Source of the DNA: DATMTS01 sp035564555
Lineage (GTDB): Bacteria; Actinomycetota; Actinomycetes; Actinomycetales; Microbacteriaceae
Length of the DNA stretch: 28,774 bases
Assembly: GCA_035564555.1 (NCBI GenBank)
Contig: DATMTS010000008.1
Coordinates: 1 to 28,774, forward strand
Direction: 5' to 3'
How positions within the stretch are numbered: position 1 is the stretch's first letter; each line of letters opens with the position of its first letter. The notes beneath the pieces are model-generated. The model worked only from the letters and a program-made list of their open reading frames with translations, searched no databases and was not told the DNA's origin. Positions 14,537 to 21,169 of the stretch are shown here, in pieces. The translations under genes were made by a program, and so were the position numbers.

Positions 14537-15583
14537 ATGGCTACGCGACGCTTCCCAAGGCCGACCCTCGATGACGTCGCCGCTCTCGCAGGCGTCTCGC
14601 GTGCAACGGCGTCACGGGTTCTCAATGGTGGCGTCCGCTCGACAGCCAACATCGACCCCGAGGTGCGGGAGGCCGTATTCGCGGCGGCCACGTCTCTGGA
14701 CTACACCGCCAACATCCAGGCGCAGGCGATGTCTGCCGGCGCATCGTCCACCGTGGCGATCCTGGTCTCGGAAATCGACGATCCCGGCTCGTCCGCGCTG
14801 GTGTCCGGCGCTCTGAAGCGAGTTCGGGAGACGGGCCATGCGCTGATCGTCGGCCTGTCGGGGCTCACCGAAACGGACGAGTTGGATGCGCTCCGTGCCC
14901 TGCGCGGCCAGCGACCGAAGGCTGTCGTAATCGCCGTGAGCCGCACGACCGACGCGGGTCGCGAGGACGCGGTTCGGGAAGAACTCACCGCATTCGCCGA
15001 GGCGGGTGGACGTGTGTCGATCATCGGCGCGAACTCGTTCGGTTTCGACGAAGTGCTTCTGAGGAACGCCGACTCCTCGGCGGCGCTCGCCCGCGCCCTC
15101 ATCGAACTGGGCTACCGGCGATTCGCCATCGTCGCGGCGACTGCGGATCAGATCACGTCGCACGAGCGGCTGCGCGGATTCATGGAGGAAGCAGCCAGGG
15201 CAGGGCTCTCAATCGAACCCGACCTCATCGTCTCGGCCGATTTCGATCGCGACGGGGGTTATTCGGCGGCCGGAGCGCTGATCGATCGCCTCGATGATAT
15301 CGATGTGATCTTCGCCGTGAGCGACGCGATGGCTCTTGGAGTGATCGCGCGACTCCGCGAGAACGGGGTCTCCGTGCCCGGTCGTGTCGCAGTCGCGGGG
15401 TTCGACGATGTTCCCCTGGTCCGGGACCTGACCCCGCCTTTGACGACCGTCCGGATTCCCCTGGGGGACATGGCAGCCCGCGCCATCGACCAGGTGCTGG
15501 GGCAGACCGGGGACGATGGACCGCAGACGCTCGAGTTCACCGGTGAGGTGGTCGTCCGGGCCAGCACTCCAGCGAAGGGCTAG
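14537..15583 (+). CDS. LacI family transcriptional regulator (second of three), probable local regulator of the sugar locus
   Basis: The 348-residue protein starts MATRRFPRPTLDDVAALAGV and has the LacI helix-turn-helix (GVSRATASRVLNGG), hinge (ANIQAQAMSAG) and effector-binding domain with ILVSEIDDPGSSALVSGALK, FAVSDAMALGVIAR and AVAGFDDVPLVRDLTPPLTT. Its gene is immediately upstream of the ABC transporter operon on the same strand and ends 30 bases before the first copy of the shared LacI-type operator. That makes it the best candidate for binding GGAAAACGCTATCC, although the LacI encoded within the operon is an alternative. The ligand cannot be read from the sequence; an oligosaccharide of the pathway is likely. 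Confidence 0.92.
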   Translation: MATRRFPRPTLDDVAALAGVSRATASRVLNGGVRSTANIDPEVREAVFAAATSLDYTANIQAQAMSAGASSTVAILVSEIDDPGSSALVSGALKRVRETGHALIVGLSGLTETDELDALRALRGQRPKAVVIAVSRTTDAGREDAVREELTAFAEAGGRVSIIGANSFGFDEVLLRNADSSAALARALIELGYRRFAIVAATADQITSHERLRGFMEEAARAGLSIEPDLIVSADFDRDGGYSAAGALIDRLDDIDVIFAVSDAMALGVIARLRENGVSVPGRVAVAGFDDVPLVRDLTPPLTTVRIPLGDMAARAIDQVLGQTGDDGPQTLEFTGEVVVRASTPAKG

Positions 15584-15613
15584 AGCGACCCATCCGTCAG
15601 AGCGATACGGTGA

Positions 15614-15627
15614 GGTAAACGCTATCC
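15614..15627. promoter_or_regulatory. LacI-type operator, copy 1 (distal)
   Basis: GGTAAACGCTATCC lies 30 bases after lacI and 235 bases upstream of copy 2. It shares AAACGCTATCCATT with copy 3. No convincing promoter is attached to it, so it may be an auxiliary site. Confidence 0.55.
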
Positions 15628-15655
15628 ATTTGACTTCGCGCCGCAGATCGGAATG

Positions 15656-15675
15656 CGCCCGACTCTGGTCGGGCG
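15656..15675 (+). terminator. Hairpin after the plus-strand lacI
   Basis: CGCCCGAC-TCTG-GTCGGGCG is a perfect eight-base stem with a four-base loop, 72 bases after the lacI stop. There is no T-run, which is common for actinobacterial terminators. It would separate the regulator from the downstream operon. Confidence 0.55.
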
Positions 15676-15817
15676 ATGACCGCTCGTGCACGCCTTCACC
15701 GCTGATGAGCAGCCGGCCCGGACAAGCCGGAGTTGCAGCCGATCGGCGGTTGGACAGCGCCTCGGATGCAGTCGTTCGTGTCAGTTCGCCTGTCAGTGAG
15801 TGGACATCCCTAGGGTG

Positions 15818-15846
15818 TTGACAACCGCAACGGCGCGTAATAACGT
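15818..15846 (+). promoter_or_regulatory. Promoter of the ABC transporter/GH43 operon
   Basis: TTGACA (15818-15823), 17 bases, then TAACGT (15841-15846). The -35 is a consensus match and the -10 is of the TANNNT type. The expected start near 15853 lies within operator copy 2, so a bound repressor would block transcription. The leader would be about 70 bases. Confidence 0.65.
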
Positions 15847-15848
15847 AC

Positions 15849-15862
15849 GGATAGCGTTTTCC
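15849..15862. promoter_or_regulatory. LacI-type operator, copy 2 (main operator of the operon)
   Basis: GGATAGCGTTTTCC is the exact reverse complement of copy 3 at 23848. It is a quasi-palindrome centred on CG, the usual form of LacI-family sites. It starts 31 bases after the first base of the -35 and covers the expected start site. Confidence 0.75.
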
Positions 15863-15888
15863 ATACGCAAGACAGCACCAAGCAGATC

Positions 15889-15907
15889 CGTGAGTCCTCC
15901 ACTCACG
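15889..15907 (+). promoter_or_regulatory. Hairpin in the 5' leader of the solute-binding protein gene
   Basis: CGTGAGT-CCTCC-ACTCACG is a perfect seven-base stem with a five-base loop, ending five bases before the Shine-Dalgarno AAGGAG (15913-15918). CACTC (15900-15904), which takes in most of the 3' arm, could instead pair with GAGTG (15916-15920) over the ribosome site. It may stabilise the transcript or tune translation. Confidence 0.5.
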
Positions 15908-15925
15908 TCACGAAGGAGTGAACGA

Positions 15926-17263
15926 ATGCGAAAAGCACACACCCGTGCGCTCGCCCTGGTAGCCGGGGTAGCAGCCCTGGGCCTCCTGGCCGGGTGCAGC
16001 GCGCCGTCCGGCCCATCGGCGCCCGCGACCTCGAAGAAGCCCGTCGTCATCGACGTGTGGGGCTGGGACGCCGAGATGACCCCGACCGTGGTCAAGGCCT
16101 TCAACGCCAGCCACGCGGACGTCCAGGTCAACTACGTCCTGCAGGCGAGCAACCCGGCGACGGTGACCAACTTCCGCAACGTCATGAAGTCCAAGAAGGG
16201 CATCCCCTGCTGGGTGCCGGCCACCGGCCCGGTGACGACAGCGGTCGTCAACGGCTGGGCGCAGGACATCACGAAGTACATCAAGCCGATCGAGAGCAAG
16301 TTCTCCGCGGGAGCGCTCGCCGGCGCCAAGCTGGACGGCGAGTACTACGGGTTCCCGAGCGGCCCGGATGCGACGTTCGCGCTGGTCAACGAGAAGGTCT
16401 ACAGCGACAACGGCATCGCCGTGCCGAAGACCTGGGATGACCTGATCGCCGCGGGCAAGCAGCTCAAGCCGAAGGGCATCACGGTCATCAACCTCGCGGG
16501 CGAGGACCCCTCGACGCTCATCCAGATCGAGCAGCTCGCCGGCGCCAAGTGGTTCGCGATCGACGGCAACCGCTGGAAGGTGAACTTCACCGACGCGAAC
16601 TCGCTGAAGGGCGCCGATGTGATCCAGCAGATCGTTGACAACGGTCTTGCGTCGCACCAGACGTACCAGGACCGGCCCTCCCTCTACGCGTACTTCGACA
16701 GCGGCAAGCTCGCGACCGTCCCGCTGGCCTGGTGGTCGCTGTTCGGATACCAGACCAACCTCAAGGCCTCTCTCGGGAGCTGGAAGGCTGTGGACTTCCC
16801 GCAGCTGAGCAACTCGGGACCCTTCAAGACGCCCGGCATCGCCAACCCCGGCATCGTGCCGGTCGGCTGCAAGTACCCGGCCGCCGCGGTCGAGTACCAG
16901 ACCTGGGTGGCGACCACCGCCGCCGGAATCGCGGCGTCGAAGAGCACGAAGACCGACGCCATCAGCCTGCCGACCGCTCTGAAGGACGTGTCGAAGTACA
17001 CCACGGCCATCGTGCCCGACAAGCTCATCGACCCGGCGCAGAGCAAGGCGCAGGTGGGCGCTGTGATCGCCAAGGCGCAGTCCGCCGCCATCGGCTCCTT
17101 CAACGAGGGTCCGGACTACGACGCCTGGTTCCCCGAGCTCCAGGACCAGTGGGGTAAGGCGATGGCCAAGCAGATCACCGTCAAGCAGGCGCTGGAGAAC
17201 GTTCAGGCGTTCGTGGTCCAGGATCTGAAGACCAAGGGCATCAACTACACGGTTGCGAAGTAA
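15926..17263 (+). CDS. Extracellular solute-binding lipoprotein of a CUT1 sugar ABC transporter
   Basis: The 445-residue protein has a lipoprotein signal: a basic start MRKAHTR, a hydrophobic stretch, and the lipobox LLAGC with Cys24 as the lipidation site. The mature part follows the family 1 sugar-binding pattern (VVIDVWGWDAEMTPTVVKAF, then GEYYGFPSGPDATFALVNEKVY and KTWDDLIAAGKQL). It would capture an oligosaccharide outside the cell and present it to the two permeases that follow. The ATG at 15926 has AAGGAG seven bases upstream; longer frame extensions would read through the promoter. The stop is followed by a strong hairpin that separates it from the permease genes. Confidence 0.93.
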   Translation: MRKAHTRALALVAGVAALGLLAGCSAPSGPSAPATSKKPVVIDVWGWDAEMTPTVVKAFNASHADVQVNYVLQASNPATVTNFRNVMKSKKGIPCWVPATGPVTTAVVNGWAQDITKYIKPIESKFSAGALAGAKLDGEYYGFPSGPDATFALVNEKVYSDNGIAVPKTWDDLIAAGKQLKPKGITVINLAGEDPSTLIQIEQLAGAKWFAIDGNRWKVNFTDANSLKGADVIQQIVDNGLASHQTYQDRPSLYAYFDSGKLATVPLAWWSLFGYQTNLKASLGSWKAVDFPQLSNSGPFKTPGIANPGIVPVGCKYPAAAVEYQTWVATTAAGIAASKSTKTDAISLPTALKDVSKYTTAIVPDKLIDPAQSKAQVGAVIAKAQSAAIGSFNEGPDYDAWFPELQDQWGKAMAKQITVKQALENVQAFVVQDLKTKGINYTVAK

Positions 17264-17269
17264 CAGGTG

Positions 17270-17296
17270 AGGGGTGCGTCCGAGCGGCGCACCCCT
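17270..17296 (+). other. Intercistronic hairpin between the binding-protein and permease genes
   Basis: AGGGGTGCG (17270-17278) and CGCACCCCT (17288-17296) form a perfect nine-base stem with a nine-base loop. No T-run follows, and the next Shine-Dalgarno begins a few bases later. Such stems after binding-protein genes often protect the upstream mRNA from 3' decay, raising binding protein over permease. Partial termination is another option. Confidence 0.65.
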
Positions 17297-17314
17297 TACA
17301 GAAAGGAGACGGCG

Positions 17315-18301
17315 ATGTCTTCGGCCACAAAAACGAGCGAAGCCGGGCCCGCGCGCAGCGCCACCCGGAGCACTCCGCTCCCGAGTGCCGGACAGCGGCC
17401 GAGGCGACGGATGACCTGGCGGCACGTGCAGTCGCTGAAGGGAGCGTCCTTCACCTGGCCCTTCGTCGCCGGCTTCGCCGTCTTCACGGTGTTGCCCGTC
17501 CTCCTCGGGCTCGGGCAGAGCTTCTTCACGGTAAAGACCTCCGGGCTCGGGTTCAGCGCAGCGCAGACGTCGTTCACGGGATTCGACAACTTCGTGCGCG
17601 CACTGGGCGACGAGACCTTCTGGGCGTCCATGATCCGGGTGGCCATCTATGCCGCGGTCATGGTGCCGGTCACGATGGTGGTGAGCCTGACGATGGCCCT
17701 GCTCCTGGATGCCGTCCGCCGGCGTGTGGCCAACCGGTTCCGGCTGCTGCTGCTCATCCCGTACATGATCCCGGGGATCGTGGCGACGATGATCTGGCTC
17801 TACCTGTACAGCCCGAACGTCGGCCCGATCCGGCCGGTCCTGGCGCTCGTCGGGCTCGACGTGAACTTCTTCGCGGGCAACATGGTCTGGATCGGGATCG
17901 GCAACCTGGTCGTCTGGGGCACGATCGGGTTCAACATGCTGATCCTGTACGGATCGCTGCAGGCCGTCCCCCGGGAAGTGTTCGAAGCCGCGCGCGTCGA
18001 CGGCGCCTCCGAAGTGCGTATCGCTTTCGCCATCAAGGTGCCCTACGTGCGCGGGACCCTTGTGCTCACTGGCCTGCTCTCCATCATCGGCACGCTGCAG
18101 ATCTTCGCAGAGCCGACGCTCTTCAGGACGGTCTCCCCGGAGACCATCACCAAGGACTTCACTCCGACGATGGTCATCTACAACCAGGCCTTCCAGGTCG
18201 GGAACCTCAACTACGCCGCTGCCCTCTCGATCATCCTCGCCCTCGTCGTGGGGATCGCCTCGGCAGTGATCTACCGTCTCGCGAACAGGGTGGACAAATG
18301 A
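17315..18301 (+). CDS. CUT1 sugar ABC transporter permease 1
   Basis: The 328-residue integral membrane protein has a basic cytosolic N terminus of about 45 residues and six hydrophobic segments, starting with TWPFVAGFAVFTVLPVLLGL. The cytoplasmic EAA loop is EAARVDGASEVRIAFAIKVP, which contacts the ATPase. This is the MalF/UgpA-type partner. The ATG at 17315 has GAAAGGAG upstream; a longer frame from 17267 would start in the hairpin and was rejected. The stop overlaps the next permease start (ATGA). No ATPase gene is present in the operon. Confidence 0.94.
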   Translation: MSSATKTSEAGPARSATRSTPLPSAGQRPRRRMTWRHVQSLKGASFTWPFVAGFAVFTVLPVLLGLGQSFFTVKTSGLGFSAAQTSFTGFDNFVRALGDETFWASMIRVAIYAAVMVPVTMVVSLTMALLLDAVRRRVANRFRLLLLIPYMIPGIVATMIWLYLYSPNVGPIRPVLALVGLDVNFFAGNMVWIGIGNLVVWGTIGFNMLILYGSLQAVPREVFEAARVDGASEVRIAFAIKVPYVRGTLVLTGLLSIIGTLQIFAEPTLFRTVSPETITKDFTPTMVIYNQAFQVGNLNYAAALSIILALVVGIASAVIYRLANRVDK

Positions 18302-19254
18302 GTCTCATCGAAACACGGATCGCCGACCCGGACCTCCTGGACGCCGGCAGCGTCTCCCGGCGCGGATCCGCACGGCGTCGCCGGGCTGTGGAGCACGACG
18401 CGGGCGAGATGGCCGGCCGGCGCGGCGGCTCCAAGTGGGTGGTCATCGCCGGGCTGGTCGCGTTCGCGCTCTACTCGATCGGCCCGGCTTGGTGGCTGAT
18501 CGTCTCCGCCACCAAATCGAAGCAGGACCTCTTCACCACGAGCGGTCTCTGGTTCTCTCACTTCAACCTCTTCGAGAACCTCGCCTCGCTGTTCTCCTAC
18601 CAAGACGGGATCTTCTCGTTGTGGCTGTGGAACTCGACGGTGTACGCGGTGCTGGGCTCGCTCGGCCAGACCTTCGTGGCGCTCGCCGCGGGCTACGGAC
18701 TGGCGATGTACCGGTTCAAGGGCCGCGGCGCGACCGTGTCCTTCATCATCGCCTCGTTCCTCATCCCGGGCACGCTGCTCACCATCCCCTCGTATCTGCT
18801 GTACGTGCAGCTCGGCATCTACAACACGATCTGGGCGATGATCGTCCCTGCGTTCTTCAGCCCGTTCGCGGTGTACCTGGCGAAGGTCTACACGGAGGGC
18901 GCGATGCCGGCCGAGCTGATGGAGGCGGCGCGCATCGACGGCGCGGGGGAGTACCGGATCTTCTTCCGGATCGGGCTGCGACCGCTCACCACGGCGGGAG
19001 CGACCATCTTCCTGCTCCACTTCGTCGGCTCCTGGAACGGCTTCTTCGGGCCGCTGGTGTTCCTGCGCGACTCCGACAAGTGGCCCGTGATGCTCGGGCT
19101 GTACTCCTGGCTGCAACGCGGGGTCGACTCCACGGTGGATCTGACGAGCCTGGTGATCACCGGCTCGCTCGTCGCGACCATCCCGATGGTGCTCCTCATG
19201 ATCGCGATGCAGCGGTACTGGAAATCCGGCGTGACCATGGGAAGCCTGAAATGA
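18298..19254 (+). CDS. CUT1 sugar ABC transporter permease 2
   Basis: The 318-residue membrane protein is the MalG/UgpE-type partner. It has a basic N terminus (RRGSARRRRAVEH), six hydrophobic segments beginning WVVIAGLVAFALYSIGPAWW, and the EAA loop EAARIDGAGEYRIFFRIGLR. FLLHFVGSWNGFFGPLVFL is the typical late-helix motif of this family. Its start overlaps the permease 1 stop, and its stop overlaps the following GH43 start, both by ATGA, which ties uptake and breakdown into one translational chain. Confidence 0.94.
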   Translation: MSLIETRIADPDLLDAGSVSRRGSARRRRAVEHDAGEMAGRRGGSKWVVIAGLVAFALYSIGPAWWLIVSATKSKQDLFTTSGLWFSHFNLFENLASLFSYQDGIFSLWLWNSTVYAVLGSLGQTFVALAAGYGLAMYRFKGRGATVSFIIASFLIPGTLLTIPSYLLYVQLGIYNTIWAMIVPAFFSPFAVYLAKVYTEGAMPAELMEAARIDGAGEYRIFFRIGLRPLTTAGATIFLLHFVGSWNGFFGPLVFLRDSDKWPVMLGLYSWLQRGVDSTVDLTSLVITGSLVATIPMVLLMIAMQRYWKSGVTMGSLK

Positions 19255-20171
19255 CCTTCGAATCCACTCGTCCGGCCGAGGTCCGCCCCGGCACAACGTT
19301 CGTCGACGACACCGGCGCCGTCGCCCAGTTGCACGGGGTCGGGATCCAGCGCTTCGGCGACCGGTTCTACGCCTGGGGCGAGGACAAGCGCGCCGGCTCG
19401 CTCTTCACGGCGGTCGTCTGCTACTCCTCCGCGGATCTCGCCGAGTGGCGCTTCGAGGGGAACTCGCTGGTCGCGGGCGACGGAGAGCTCGGCCCGGACC
19501 GGATCATCGAGCGCCCGAAGGTGCTCCGCCGCCCGGACGGCGCCTACGTGATGTTCCTCCACGTCGACACCGCCGACTACCGCTTCGCCCGTGTCGGCTA
19601 CGCGATCGGCGACAACCCGGTCGGCCCGTTCCGGTACGTGGGGAGCGAGCGTCCACTGGGGAACGTCAGCCGCGACATCGGCGTCTACCAGGAGAACGGA
19701 GTCGGGTATCTGCTCTCTGAGGACCGGAAGAACGGCCTGCACGTCTACCGGCTCGCTCCCGACCACCTCTCGGTGGAGGCGATCGTGGCGACGACGCTGA
19801 AGGACGATCTGTCGCACGGGTACGAGTCGCCTGCGCTGGTCCGTCACGAAGGCCTCTACTACCTGTTCGGCTCCGATCTCACGGGATGGTCGACCAACGA
19901 CAACAAAGTGGCGACGGCGACCGACCTGCGCGGGCCGTGGTCGAGTTGGGCCGACATCGCAGACCCGGGATCGGCGACCTTCGACTCCCAGGTGAGCGCG
20001 GTCGTTCCCGTCGGCGACGGCGCGCGGCCGGCCTTCGTCTACGTCGGCGACCGTTGGCTGAAGGACGATCTGGCGAACTCCCCGGCGGTGTGGCTCCCGA
20101 TGGAGCTCTCCGGCGGCCGTGCGCGGATCGACTGGGTCGACGAGTGGCGGCTGGAGGTCCCGCGCCGATGA
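19251..20171 (+). CDS. Cytosolic GH43 glycosidase, exo-beta-1,3-galactanase-like (GH43_24 type)
   Basis: The 306-residue protein has no signal peptide. The five-bladed GH43 pattern is visible: FYAWGEDKRAG, CYSSADLAEWRFEG, IERPKVLRRPDGAYVMFLHV, SRDIGVYQENGVGYLL, GYESPALVRHEGLYYLFGS and TFDSQVSAVVPV. Glu87, Glu192 and Gln247 are spaced 105 and 55 residues apart, almost the same as Glu102, Glu208 and Gln263 of the fungal exo-beta-1,3-galactanase Pc1,3Gal43A as I remember it, where Glu208 is the acid and Gln replaces the usual base Asp. It probably removes galactose from beta-1,3-galacto-oligosaccharides imported by the ABC transporter. Start and stop overlap the neighbouring genes by ATGA. Confidence 0.85.
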   Translation: MTFESTRPAEVRPGTTFVDDTGAVAQLHGVGIQRFGDRFYAWGEDKRAGSLFTAVVCYSSADLAEWRFEGNSLVAGDGELGPDRIIERPKVLRRPDGAYVMFLHVDTADYRFARVGYAIGDNPVGPFRYVGSERPLGNVSRDIGVYQENGVGYLLSEDRKNGLHVYRLAPDHLSVEAIVATTLKDDLSHGYESPALVRHEGLYYLFGSDLTGWSTNDNKVATATDLRGPWSSWADIADPGSATFDSQVSAVVPVGDGARPAFVYVGDRWLKDDLANSPAVWLPMELSGGRARIDWVDEWRLEVPRR

Positions 20172-21169
20172 CTCTGGAGTACCGGCCGACCATCGTCGAC
20201 GTTGCCCAGACGGCCGGCGTGAGCTCACGGACCGTGGCGCGGGTCATCCAGCGCTCGGCAGCCGTCAGCGCGGCCACCCAGGACCGGGTGGAGCGGGCGA
20301 TGCGCGAACTCGGGTACATCGCCGGCCCGCCGGGCGCCGCGACCGGGACCACGCAGATCGCGCTGATCGCCATCCACGGGATCAATCCGACGATCCTGCA
20401 CGGCCTGCTCGACGGTGTCACGTCCGAGAGCCGCCGTCGTGGTCTGCTCGTGACCCAAGCGGATGTGATCGCCCCCGCAGACCACCTGGAGAGCTCACTG
20501 CTGGAGGTCGTCGGCCGCAAGATCGAGGAGGGTGCCTCCGCGGCGATCCTCGTCGCGACCTCGGACACCGTCTCGAAGGTGGCGGAGGATCTCGCCCGCC
20601 GCCTGCCGGTCGTCGTCGCCCTGGCCGAGCACGAGACCGCGTCGTCGGTCACGATCGACTCGTACAACGGTGCGGTGCAGGCCACCCGGCACCTCCTCGC
20701 GCTCGGGCACACCGAGCTGGCGCACGTCGCCGGCCCCGCGAACCTGGTGCACGCACGCGCCAGAGCGCAGGGCTTCCTCGACACGCTCGAGGAGGCAGGG
20801 CTCGAGCCCGTCGATGTCGTCTCGGGCGACTGGGGCGCGGCAGCCGGCTACGCCGCGGGCGAGCGGCTGCTGGCATCCCCGGTATCCGCCGTCTTCTGTG
20901 CCAGCGATCAACTGGCGTTGGGGGTCATGCACGCCTTCGCCCGTGCCGGGCGTCCCGCCCCTGACGGCATCAGCGTGGTCGGGTACGACGACGAACCGGG
21001 GGCGGCGTTCTTCACTCCGGCCTTGACGACGATCCGCCTGGACTACCGGCGCGTCGGCGTTGCCGCGATCGAGGTGCTCGCGCAGGCGCAGGCGGCGGGA
21101 GCACCGAGGCACGCCGACCTCATGCCGGAACTCATCGTTCGCGGATCGACCAGGAGACTGGTCCGGTGA
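20168..21169 (+). CDS. LacI family transcriptional regulator (third of three), inside the operon
   Basis: The 333-residue protein has the LacI helix-turn-helix (TIVDVAQTAGVSSRTVARVI) and the binding-protein-like effector domain with ALIAIHGINPTILHGLLDGV, IDSYNGAVQATRHLLALGH, FCASDQLALGVMHAFARAG and VVGYDDEPGAAFFTPALTTI. The hinge (ELGYIAGPPGAATG) has Gly/Pro where the usual pattern is YxPNxxAR, so DNA binding may differ from the others. It lies between two GH43 genes with four-base overlaps at both ends, so it is made with them and could provide feedback control. It is more distant from the other two LacI proteins than they are from each other. Confidence 0.92.
   Translation: MTLEYRPTIVDVAQTAGVSSRTVARVIQRSAAVSAATQDRVERAMRELGYIAGPPGAATGTTQIALIAIHGINPTILHGLLDGVTSESRRRGLLVTQADVIAPADHLESSLLEVVGRKIEEGASAAILVATSDTVSKVAEDLARRLPVVVALAEHETASSVTIDSYNGAVQATRHLLALGHTELAHVAGPANLVHARARAQGFLDTLEEAGLEPVDVVSGDWGAAAGYAAGERLLASPVSAVFCASDQLALGVMHAFARAGRPAPDGISVVGYDDEPGAAFFTPALTTIRLDYRRVGVAAIEVLAQAQAAGAPRHADLMPELIVRGSTRRLVR

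Noticed and set aside
15908..17425. Minus-strand open frame of 505 codons over the solute-binding protein
   Set aside because: The plus strand clearly encodes a lipoprotein binding protein with a Shine-Dalgarno and lipobox; the reverse frame has no domain.
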